NCBI GenBank assembly: GCA_019307665.1
Contig: JAFDJC010000301.1
Location: 1-9,235 of the forward strand
Reading direction: 5' to 3'
Length of the DNA: 9,235 bases
Source of the DNA: Deltaproteobacteria bacterium
GTDB lineage: Bacteria; Desulfobacterota; Desulfobacteria; Desulfobacterales; SURF-7
Below are positions 1 to 6,720 of this stretch, piece by piece. The notes under the pieces were generated by a model. That model was not told where the DNA came from, ran no database searches, and worked only from the letters and a program-made list of their open reading frames with translations. The position numbers and the translations under genes were made by a program. The first letter of the stretch is position 1; each line of letters opens with the position of its first letter.

Positions 1-77
1 TATATGAATTTCAAAGAACCGTAGTTGCCTTCTCTGTTTATATTTCCAAAAACTAATCGGAAAATATTTATGATAAT

Positions 78-151
78 CACTATAAGATTAGGAGGAAAAA
101 TATTTGGTTCTATCTGTTCGTTGTTCCAGAGCCAAGCAAACCATGACCTTT
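78..151. repeat. Direct repeat, copy A (partner at 1915-1989)
   Basis: The core at 96-151 aligns without gaps to 1934-1989 with 49 of 56 bases identical by hand count. Both contain AAAAATATTT, TTCGTTGTTCC and GAGCCAAG. Similarity continues more loosely to the left with one gap, from about 78. On the minus strand this copy starts at the stop codon of the 150-1562 gene, so it lies just downstream of a gene, as copy B does. No transposase is visible. It may be a dispersed intergenic element or the scar of a duplication. Confidence 0.7.
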
Positions 152-1562
152 ACCCTATTCCCCCGCTCCTTCTCCTCTTATCCAGCCACACCTTTCCCTG
201 ATCCGTCAAACTGTACTTTTGCAATTTACTATTTGGTTTTTCCGGAATGGTATATCCAATAAATTCATGGGCCATTAATTCTTTCAACGCTTTTCTAACA
301 TTGCCGGAAACACGTGCATGCCCCAGACTTTCAACAAGTTTTTTCATCGGCAGTGGCTTTTTGTAACATTCTGAAAGAATCTTGATTTGAGTTTTTGTCA
401 ACTCAACTCCGGCTTCAACTCCGGCTTCAACTCCGGCCTCAACTTGTGCCTCAGATATAATTCGCTTAAAAGAAATAGAGTACCAGTCATTGTCAGACTC
501 AATATCCGGATGGGGCATTTTGTATTCAGCCAGAGCATTGTTGATCCTCAAAATCCCCGACCCAATTTGTTCCACAAGGTCCATTCTGTACATCAGATTA
601 AAAAGCAAAGGATTTCTCGGTCTGCTGACCTTGCCCAAATCTTCCTTTTTCAAACCTGACACCAGGCCGCCCGGGTTAATTATTTCAACACGATCATTAA
701 AAACATAGACTTGAATATTTGATGTTGACCTGTAATCCCTATGTGCAATGGAATTCAATAATGCTTCACGAAGGGCTTCTTCAGGCAGTTCAAGTTTTTC
801 CTCTCTTGGGCCGTCTTTGATGATAAACTCGGTATTCAGATGGGACAAAAGGTAATTCATCGCGTTTGAATAATTGGTAAAAATATCTTCATTATACTCC
901 TTGCGGTCAAGAATCTTGTATTTTGTATTCCCCTGAAAAAGAACACAGGTTATGGTGGCGCTTAAAAAAAAACGAGCTATTTTATCGCAAAATATCAAAA
1001 CTCCGGCATTGCAGAACCCATCATTTCTTAACACATTAAGATTTTTCAAAACATCTGACGTTTCAAGCCCTACGGGTATATTCGCTCGCAGGGCAAACAT
1101 ATCGTATCTTTTGTCTGAAAAATCTTTTTTGGGGTGAAAATCCATGTTCAGCTTCTGATCCCAGAAAATCAGGTTTTCCTTAAAAAAGAATTCCCGTATT
1201 TCATCCCTTGAAAGCTGCTGTGAATTTGCCCCTTCTCTGACATAAAATTTACCTCCAACAGAATATGGTTTTTTATTTCCATCCGGAACATGCACCACAA
1301 GGGCATCTCCGACCGCCTCTATGTCTACAGTATATGAGGGTTCCATATTTCTTGAAATGCTTTGAATGGAAGATTTTATCCTGTTTTTATCCTTAATGCC
1401 GGTTATTTTCCCATTATCATCAACGCCCACAAAAATTTTACCGCCAATAGAATTGGCAAATGCGCATATCTCTTTTCCGATACCTGAAGAAAAGTTTTTC
1501 TTAAACTCAGCATTAAACCCTTCACCGAGTTGTATTATTTGATGCAGTTCTTTTTTATTCAT
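150..1562 (-). CDS. AlbA_2 (Schlafen-type) / HATPase_c_4 putative transcriptional regulator
   Basis: This 470-residue protein resembles the 'RecG-like' ATP-binding regulators that carry an AlbA_2 domain; they are not helicases. Residues about 13-125 form the AlbA_2 domain, with GEG and EF near 13-20, ICAFANSIGG at 32-41 and VGVDDNGKITG at 45-55. Residues about 255-345 match the HATPase_c_4 region, with EALREALLNSIAHRDY at 262-277, NPGGL at 296-300 and GSGI at 334-337. A VEAG tripeat at 374-385 links to a C-terminal winged helix at about 388-465. The start is ATG 1562, preceded by GAGGAG at 1568-1573 with 5-nt spacing. Members of the family are common in accessory regions and are thought to act as DNA-binding regulators, but the target here is unknown. 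The gene stands alone, between direct repeats, and looks intact. Confidence 0.88.
   Translation of the reverse strand: MNKKELHQIIQLGEGFNAEFKKNFSSGIGKEICAFANSIGGKIFVGVDDNGKITGIKDKNRIKSSIQSISRNMEPSYTVDIEAVGDALVVHVPDGNKKPYSVGGKFYVREGANSQQLSRDEIREFFFKENLIFWDQKLNMDFHPKKDFSDKRYDMFALRANIPVGLETSDVLKNLNVLRNDGFCNAGVLIFCDKIARFFLSATITCVLFQGNTKYKILDRKEYNEDIFTNYSNAMNYLLSHLNTEFIIKDGPREEKLELPEEALREALLNSIAHRDYRSTSNIQVYVFNDRVEIINPGGLVSGLKKEDLGKVSRPRNPLLFNLMYRMDLVEQIGSGILRINNALAEYKMPHPDIESDNDWYSISFKRIISEAQVEAGVEAGVEAGVELTKTQIKILSECYKKPLPMKKLVESLGHARVSGNVRKALKELMAHEFIGYTIPEKPNSKLQKYSLTDQGKVWLDKRRRSGGIG
404..445 (-). repeat. 12-bp in-frame tandem repeat encoding VEAG units
   Basis: Three adjacent 12-bp units, CAACTCCGGCTT on the plus strand, lie at 404-415, 416-427 and 428-439. 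The third differs by one base and a partial unit follows. On the minus strand they encode VEAG-VEAG-VEAG-VE, a short linker between the HATPase-like region and the winged helix. The near identity of the units suggests recent copy-number change, and every change of one unit keeps the frame. Confidence 0.85.
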
Positions 1563-1642
1563 TTAAACTCCTCAAAAAAATCAGCACAAAGAAAATAATT
1601 TTACCGCAGAGTACCGCGGAAAGGTATCTCTTAAACCACCCT

Positions 1643-1677
1643 AACTTGAGGTCGCAAATCGCGACCTCAAGTTTTTT
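1643..1677 (+). terminator. Perfect 13-bp hairpin followed by a T-run (terminator-like)
   Basis: AACTTGAGGTCGC at 1643-1655 is the exact reverse complement of GCGACCTCAAGTT at 1661-1673, with a 5-nt loop AAATC. Six T residues follow at 1672-1677, so on the plus strand it has the form of an intrinsic terminator. No plus-strand gene lies upstream, so it would only stop transcription antisense to the regulator gene. On the minus strand it lies directly after the stop of the remnant at 1676-1869 but is followed only by TTAGGG, a poor U-tract. The structure is certain; its function as a terminator is inferred. Confidence 0.55.
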
Positions 1678-1869
1678 ACCCAAGGGCTCCCATCAGCTCT
1701 TTTTTCAGTTCATCACGAGTGTCTTCCCGATATCTTCAAGAAGAGCCTTATGTTCCTTTAGCATCTTATCACGCTCGCTCAGTTTTTTCTTGTCCATAGT
1801 AATCCCCAGAGTAATTCCCAGTGATGTTGGGTTGACAATAATCCTTTCTAAAATAGTCTCTATCAAAAT
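1676..1869 (-). pseudogene. Frameshifted C-terminal remnant of an unrecognised gene
   Basis: A minus-strand frame is open from 1869. It reads ETILERIIVNPTSLGITLG, then MDKKKLSERDKMLKEHKALL from ATG 1797, and reaches a TGA at 1705-1707. Inserting one base near 1727 would instead continue as EDIGEDTRDELKKELMGALG to a TAA at 1676-1678. The joined product is rich in charged helical residues and looks like the natural end of a protein, which suggests a broken gene. There is no convincing start or ribosome site, and a stop lies just upstream at 1870-1872. I do not recognise the family. It could also be a chance open stretch. Confidence 0.35.
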
Positions 1870-1900
1870 TTATCTGAATAAACAAACCTTTAAAAGACAG

Positions 1901-1930
1901 ATTAAGATTAAGATCACGATTATGATTATG
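1901..1930. repeat. Degenerate hexamer repeat (ATTAAG/ATTATG)
   Basis: Five successive 6-bp units are visible: ATTAAG, ATTAAG, ATCACG, ATTATG, ATTATG. They run into the left part of direct-repeat copy B. A more degraded version of similar composition lies at the same position in copy A (about 72-92), so the hexamer run may belong to the larger repeated element. Confidence 0.6.
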
Positions 1931-1989
1931 AGAAAAAATATTTACTTCTATCTATTCGTTGTTCCGGAGCCAAGTAAATCATGCCCTTT
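1915..1989. repeat. Direct repeat, copy B (partner at 78-151)
   Basis: The core at 1934-1989 matches 96-151 with 49 of 56 bases identical by hand count. On the minus strand it begins 12 nt after the stop codon of the membrane-protein gene, so both copies sit just behind a gene in the same orientation. Together the copies bracket the AlbA_2 regulator, the hairpin and the gene remnant. Confidence 0.7.
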
Positions 1990-2001
1990 GGGTCGGGATT
2001 T

Positions 2002-3096
2002 TTATTCATAAACCGATCGATAAAGAGGAGTTTGAAAAAGTTTTAAACATACAAGGCATTCCAACCCGAACGGCAGATATCCGCCAAAACCGAGAACCGG
2101 CATTTCAAAAATATGAAAACGATTCACAAACGGAACAGCATATTCCCATTTTGCAAGACTGTTAAAGTTCCACATTTCCCAGAAAAATCCGCAAATCAGC
2201 GCTGCAAGAGCCGGCCCGACAATATTTCTCCAGTCTCCGGACTTTATAGGAGTAAATATATTATCATTTCCGAAAAGCGTTTGGAGGGATGTCACGATTA
2301 AAAGAGGTGAGACCCACAAGATCGGAAAAAGAAAATCAGGATAAATTCCTATCAGAGACAGACCAGCGCCGGATACTAAAAATGTAACCAAGGCAATGAA
2401 CCGTGGCCGAAAGACGTTTATCGAAATGGAATTCACAAGCCCCTGGTTAAAGGCAGGAAACGTCATAAGAAACTCATATGTAGAGAGAACTGCCGGCAAA
2501 ACAGTTGAAAAAGATATGGATGCAAAAAAAACATACTGGATTGTTCCAAAATCATCTATCCCTAAGTAATACCAGTTCTGAACGTATCTGTTGAGGTATT
2601 CAAAAAACCACCAGAGAACCGCGCTTAATGGAAAAAGAAGTATAAATCTTTTTGGATTATCTGTTAATGCGCAGCTTGATTTACGTTTTACGCACAGGGC
2701 ATTGACGACAAGAATATATCCTGCCCAAGGTAGCGTAAACGTATGCTGCTGAAATAACTTGAACCATTCAAATCGTGTCCATGCTAGAATTGAACCCGCA
2801 AATAAGATTAATACTCCGGCCCACCCCCACCATGGAAAAGTCGATAATTCGGGTTGTGAGATTTTAGCTGGTCGGCGTGTATTGTATTGGATTAAGTATA
2901 CAACGGCAGCAATCAATAATAGATCAACTATAGCGATGAGAATAAATATCGTCCATGAAAATTCTGCATGCGTCACATAACGTGTTAAAGGCGGAAACTC
3001 AAGGAAGCCGAAAATTTCAAGGCCTGCTGCTGCAACACCGGCCAGAGGCAGTCCTATTAGCATTATTGCTGCGATCATGAAGACATACAGCGGCAA
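2002..3096 (-). CDS. Polytopic membrane protein of unknown function
   Basis: This 364-residue, very hydrophobic protein has about eight or nine likely membrane segments, near residues 5-25, 48-69, 90-107, 122-134, 150-166, 185-210, 232-251, 255-272 and 292-308. The C-terminal part carries a distinctive block, WEMWNFNSLAKWEYAVPF at 306-323 and FEMPVLGFGGYLPFGLE at 330-346, which looks like a conserved family signature. I cannot name a characterised member. The start is a TTG at 3096. An AAGGA site at 3103-3107 overlaps the thioesterase stop and lies 6 nt before it; the ATG at 3101 is out of frame and closes after eight codons. ATG 3078 is the alternative start. It is the last gene of the operon, suggesting translational coupling and a role at the membrane with the GTPase and thioesterase. 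Confidence 0.75.
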   Translation of the reverse strand: MPLYVFMIAAIMLIGLPLAGVAAAGLEIFGFLEFPPLTRYVTHAEFSWTIFILIAIVDLLLIAAVVYLIQYNTRRPAKISQPELSTFPWWGWAGVLILFAGSILAWTRFEWFKLFQQHTFTLPWAGYILVVNALCVKRKSSCALTDNPKRFILLFPLSAVLWWFFEYLNRYVQNWYYLGIDDFGTIQYVFFASISFSTVLPAVLSTYEFLMTFPAFNQGLVNSISINVFRPRFIALVTFLVSGAGLSLIGIYPDFLFPILWVSPLLIVTSLQTLFGNDNIFTPIKSGDWRNIVGPALAALICGFFWEMWNFNSLAKWEYAVPFVNRFHIFEMPVLGFGGYLPFGLECLVCLKLFQTPLYRSVYE

Positions 3097-3102
3097 ATCA
3101 TA

Positions 3103-3107
3103 TCCTT
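3103..3107 (-). promoter_or_regulatory. Ribosome binding site that decides a TTG start
   Basis: AAGGA on the minus strand overlaps the TAA of the thioesterase gene (3106-3108) and lies 6 nt before TTG 3096. It supports TTG as the start of the membrane-protein gene and suggests re-initiation by ribosomes that finish the upstream gene. Confidence 0.55.
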
Positions 3108-3483
3108 ATTTCAAAACATGCTGATCAAGAACAAAACATGTAAATAAGCCTTTGAAAACTTCTGCGTTTTCAACTGTTACGACTACATTCACGACCGTTT
3201 TCTTTGACTTGGAGGATTCTGCCCTTGCTTCTGCAAAGGCGATTTCTCCTGCTTTAACCGGCTTAAGAAATTTCACATCAGCCGAACCAAGAACTACATT
3301 GGGATGATTGACGGCAAGCATGGCAGCATAGTCTGCAAGGCCGAATATAAATCCGCCATGAACAAGCCCTGTCTCATCTACTTTCATCCTGTCCAAGGTT
3401 TTTAACATTACTCTGGAAAAACCTTCTTTCAGGTCAACCGGTTCGCCGCAAAGCTCTCTGTCTATTGCTTTATGTGTTTTCAT
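3106..3483 (-). CDS. Hotdog-fold thioesterase (4HBT / PaaI-like)
   Basis: This 125-residue protein has the length of single-domain hotdog acyl-CoA thioesterases. The characteristic block is VHGGFIFGLADYAAMLAVN at 41-59: HGG at 42-44 begins the hotdog helix and Asp51 is at the position of the usual catalytic acid. SADVKFLKPVKAGE at 67-80 is the next conserved strand of the fold. The likely activity is hydrolysis of a cytosolic acyl-CoA or acyl-ACP thioester, with unknown substrate. The ATG overlaps the parA stop as ATGA (3480-3483), which implies translational coupling. Its place between a ParA ATPase and a membrane protein is unusual for a housekeeping thioesterase and hints at a lipid-linked role. 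The family call is firm and the substrate is not predictable. Confidence 0.85.
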   Translation of the reverse strand: MKTHKAIDRELCGEPVDLKEGFSRVMLKTLDRMKVDETGLVHGGFIFGLADYAAMLAVNHPNVVLGSADVKFLKPVKAGEIAFAEARAESSKSKKTVVNVVVTVENAEVFKGLFTCFVLDQHVLK

Positions 3484-4188
3484 TGTCTCTTCAATAGTTC
3501 TTCGGCAAGTGCGAGATAATCTTGGGTACCGTAACTCCCTTTCCTGTAAAATACAACCGGCTTGCCGACCTCTGAACTTGCAGCAATCGTTATATTCCCG
3601 CGGATTATTGTATTAAAAAGTAAATTCTTATACCGTTCGTCGGTTTTCAATTTATCAAAGATACCTGATCGTATAAATCGTATCAAACAGGTCTTCCAAA
3701 GCAGCATAGGCATAAGGATGTGTCTGGCAAGGTATAATCACTTCCCTTGCAAATGCAAAAACATTAACCGTCAAAAGAGACAGGCTTGGGGGCGTGTCCA
3801 GAAGAACAATATCATATTCGGACACCACGCCATCAAACGCTTCCTTCAAACGATTTTCACGACCAGGCTCATTGATCAGTTCAACTTCAGCACCGGCCAG
3901 ATCCACATGAGCAGGAATCAGATCCAGTCCTTTCCATTTTGTATTCAGAATAGCATCTTCTGCCGGAACCTGTTCTCCGGTTGTCATAAGGTCATAGGTA
4001 TGCGCCATGCCATCTTCAACCTGGACTCCGAGGCCGCTTGTTGCCCCATGCTGCGGATCCATGTCTACTATCAGCACCTTTTTTTTATTTAGCGACAGGG
4101 CTGCACCGAGATTAACAACCGTTGCGGTTTTCCCCACACCGCCCTTTTCATTTGCCACTGCAATGATTCTTGTCTGTCGGGTATTCAT
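3480..4188 (-). pseudogene. ParA/Soj-type ATPase with internal deletion and frameshift
   Basis: From ATG 4188 (AAAGGAG just upstream) the frame encodes a typical ParA/MinD ATPase: deviant Walker A KGGVGKT at residues 15-21, DMDPQ at 42-46, and Walker B LLDTPPS at 129-135. It ends early at TGA 3655-3657 after 177 residues. The family's C-terminal part continues in the +1 frame, with FDKLKTDERYKNLLFNTIIR, GKPVVF and the DYLALAEELLKR tail, stopping at 3480. Compared with Soj (about 253 residues), about 26 residues between LEDLFDTIYTIR and FDKL are missing, including the core strand that in Soj reads GVLLTMLD. The joined product would be about 235 residues. The stop lies in AGG TAT CTT TGA, like the RF2 frameshift site. 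Most likely this is a decayed gene; a recoded short ParA or an assembly error cannot be excluded. Upstream is the dynamin-like gene, 24 nt away. Confidence 0.75.
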
Positions 4189-4200
4189 CAGAACTCCTTT
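4189..4200 (-). promoter_or_regulatory. Strong ribosome binding site of parA
   Basis: AAAGGAG lies on the minus strand with 5-nt spacing (TTCTG) to ATG 4188, inside the 24-nt gap after the dynamin stop. It supports the parA start and argues that the gene is, or recently was, translated efficiently. Confidence 0.6.
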
Positions 4201-4212
4201 AATGATTAAAAA

Positions 4213-6391
4213 TTACGGGGCTTCTATTTTCTCTTTAACCTCGTTGATCCTAATGCTGATCTTTTGTACATCGTCATCTGTTTCTTTAAGTATGTTAAAC
4301 AACTGCTCCTTGTCAATTCGCTTTTGCTTAACAAGCGAGGTCAATAAAGCTAATTCTGTTATATAAGTCTGAAACCGTTCTGTTAAAATGTCATAGTATC
4401 TGTTGGAAACAGCATCTGCCAGCTTGAAAATATACTGAAATTTAATATTTTCCCTGTAGTTTTTAAAATGAGAAACAATCGATCTTTCAGTCTCCCGCTT
4501 CATGCGCCGAATTCCATCTTTTAGGGCAAGTATTGCATCAGCCTTTCTATCCTGAACCGGTTTTTTCAATATCTTCCTGAACAGATTCAAAATACTGTAA
4601 AAACCAAACCGTAAAACAGCCTCTGTTTTAATCCTTGCGGAATATTGCATAACAGCCACTGCCGGGCTAATCTTCAGTCCGAAAATCCTCTTAACCGTTT
4701 CAATATCGGGTGTATTAATTGTGCCGTCCAAAGCCTCCCTTGATGTTCCCATATCAATACTGCCGACAGTGCTGTTAAATTCATGGACAGCATCGGCAAC
4801 CATAACAGTAAACGGTTCTGCAATAGCTCTCAGCGAATCTGTTATTTTATCTTCTTCTCCCTTTATAAAACCGACGATTCCGGGATTGATGGTTTCAGCC
4901 ATATATGTATTAAGATTTTGTCTGAATTCATGATAGATCGCATAAAGTGTCTGGGTAAATCCTGCTGATATAATGCTTACCTCATACTGATCAAAGGATA
5001 TGGTATACGACCTGATAAACTCTATAATGTTATCAAGAATGCCGCCTGACCGATGTGAAAAGAACGAATCAACATCTTTTCTCAAATTCTGCCTTATCTC
5101 CCTGGTGCCACCGTCAAGCGTATTCCTGATCATCGATGTAATCTTTTGTATTTTCTGCTGTTGATGGTTTACTTTCCGTATGGTTTCGTCCACGGCATCC
5201 GCATCCCCGGTCACTATTTCTCGGCTAAGGCCCACCCAATCTTCAATTCCTGATGCAATCAGTTTCAGACGTTCAACATGATTTTTTAAAAGAAGCTGAT
5301 ATCTCTCTTCCCTGATTTTGCCGTTAAATGACATATAAAACCGCTCTGTTTCAGTATCAGAAAATTTTGACAACTCCTTTTCGCTTCTCCACAGTTTAAG
5401 CCGGGCCATATCTTTTTTTGTCAAATTCACTTCTTTTTCTTTAAACAGGTTAAAAAGAGAGGAAAATACAAATATATCGGGATCAGATTTCATAAGAGAA
5501 ATCTCATCTGATATTTTTTTAATAAGAGACTGGAGATCTTCCATATTATCATGTTCAGAAAAGTCACAATTGACCACAAACAGCATATTATCCATGATGC
5601 CCATTTTTCTTATCATAGATAAAAATCTTATGTCAGCCTGGCGCAGACCGGTTCTACTGCTGATAACATAAATAATAAAGTGGGTCTGAAGAAGATAGTC
5701 CTGAATCATGGCAAGATGGAGAGGATTGGGGGAGTCGCTGCCCTGACAATCTGCTATTTCAATATTGCCGTCATCCAGATCCGAGGTTATTTCAAGCTGC
5801 ATGTCTTTTAAGTAGACGGCAAGCGCATCATTGCCCACAAACTCTTTATGTTCTTGGAAAGACCGGCCTTTATATTCTTTAACTCCGCTTTCGGACGAGA
5901 AGCCGACTTCAGAAATTCTGTCATACCCTTCAAGATAAGAAGACAGGAGCAGACTGTTGGAATCACGAGAATTATTGGTTATAAGTTGTTCCGGCGCAAG
6001 TGATTTAAGTGCGTCATCAAGATGTTGCCGGTCCTGACTCCTTCGTATATCAAAATCAGAGCTGCCAACGGATAAAGGAAAGAAAACCAGAGCGTTGTTA
6101 ATATCTGAATTAATTTCATCCCAGGTTTTAAAATAGAGTGACGCCTTAAGCTCTAATCCGCTGTGGATTCGTGTCACAATCGAAGTAACAACTCCCGCCC
6201 CTCTTTTCAGATAATCACCTTTATAAACAGAATTGACAAATGTGCTTTTTCCGGATTTTATCGGTCCAACCACAGCAACCCGAACAATTTTTATCTGAAA
6301 ATCCGTGAACAGTCCCGATTTTTTGTAACATTTTCCTGATGTCGGAAATGATCCCAAGAATATCTTTTTTTAATAGATCAAAAGTGTCCAT
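4213..6391 (-). CDS. Dynamin-like GTPase, N-terminus separated by a frameshift
   Basis: The large open frame (6357 down to 4213, 714 residues from a TTG) encodes a dynamin-family GTPase. Counting from that TTG, the P-loop GPIKSGKS is at 31-38, a switch-I-like region VVTSIVTR at 56-63, G3 DCQG at 203-206, and a non-canonical G4 NCDF at 263-266. The rest is long helical sequence, expected of the dynamin stalk, ending in KEKIEAP. The TTG has no ribosome site, and the residues before the P-loop in this frame look unnatural. In the neighbouring frame, ATG 6391 opens MDTFDLLKKDILGIISD and continues as a plausible helix to about 6296. Removing one A from the run at 6288-6292 joins it as HGFSDKIVRVAVVGP. 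I therefore take 6391 as the true start, with an indel between. Members tubulate, fuse or sever membranes; the role here is unknown. It is the first gene of the minus operon. Confidence 0.82.
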
Positions 6392-6429
6392 ATTATCACT
6401 TGCGATTAAAGGTCTGAAGCCAAAATTGA

Positions 6430-6454
6430 ATTATATAACACTAATCTCTTGTAA
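6430..6454 (-). promoter_or_regulatory. Candidate sigma-70-type promoter of the dynamin/parA operon
   Basis: On the minus strand a perfect TATAAT lies at 6435-6430, about 38 nt before ATG 6391. The best -35 is weak (TTAATT, further upstream, with long spacing or paired with the overlapping TATATA of an extended TGT-TATATA). The region is AT-rich, so chance matches are likely. Confidence 0.35.
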
Positions 6455-6477
6455 AATTAAAGACTTTATGTTATAGG
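6449..6477 (+). promoter_or_regulatory. Candidate promoter of the small cysteine protein
   Basis: TTGTAA at 6449-6454 and TATAGG at 6472-6477 are 17 nt apart. Each matches four of six consensus bases. Transcription would start about 40 nt before ATG 6525. This is a weak call in an AT-rich divergent gap. Confidence 0.3.
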
Positions 6478-6508
6478 TAATAAGTTAACGTTTGAAAAGT
6501 AAAAAAAA

Positions 6509-6514
6509 AGAGGA
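6509..6514 (+). promoter_or_regulatory. Ribosome binding site deciding the 6525 start
   Basis: AGAGGA lies 10 nt before ATG 6525. An in-frame TTG at 6492 would place this purine tract inside the coding sequence, giving an unnatural KSKKKEE leader, so ATG 6525 is the better start. Confidence 0.55.
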
Positions 6515-6524
6515 AATCAAATTT

Positions 6525-6704
6525 ATGTCGGAAAAACATCCTGAATGCCCATTATACAATCCTTTAAATTGTAAAGAATATTACAATCCAAAACTTTGTG
6601 CATTTGCAAAAAAAGATAAGATTTGCCTTAAAAAGAAAAAGCCTAAATCAAAACCTGCTAAAAATGATAAAGATGATCAAAATGGCAAAGATGAGAAAAA
6701 CTAG
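6525..6704 (+). CDS. Small four-cysteine protein with lysine-rich tail
   Basis: This 59-residue protein reads MSEKHPECPLYNPLNC at its start. Cysteines fall at 8, 16, 25 and 34, with spacing C-x7-C-x8-C-x8-C, and His5 is close to the first. Such an array suits binding of zinc or a small metal cluster, or disulfides; no signal peptide is present, so a cytosolic metal site is more likely. The tail from about residue 35 is dominated by K, D, N and P and is probably disordered. I do not recognise a named family. The gene is divergent from the dynamin operon and convergent with the YqgE gene, with only 16 nt between the stops and no clear terminator. Confidence 0.65.
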   Translation: MSEKHPECPLYNPLNCKEYYNPKLCAFAKKDKICLKKKKPKSKPAKNDKDDQNGKDEKN

Positions 6705-6720
6705 TAGGTTATCGCCTTTT

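Noticed and set aside
40..67. Imperfect AT-rich inverted repeat ATATTTCC…GGAAAATAT as a terminator for the regulator gene
   Set aside because: The stem is short, AT-rich and has a bulge; there is no clear U-tract, so it is not supported.
404..445. CRISPR-like array
   Set aside because: The repeats are 12 bp, directly abutting without spacers, and lie in frame within a coding sequence.
1646..2011. Plus-strand open frame of about 120 codons over the hairpin and repeat copy B
   Set aside because: It begins at a TTG inside the palindrome, has no ribosome site, and after its first ten residues looks like low-complexity antisense translation of the remnant and repeat.
3562..4366. Plus-strand open frames opposite parA and the end of the dynamin gene
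   Set aside because: They lie antisense to recognised coding sequence and show no family motif or ribosome site.
6492..6524. TTG start of the small cysteine protein, adding eleven residues
   Set aside because: The extra residues come from the purine-rich ribosome site of ATG 6525.
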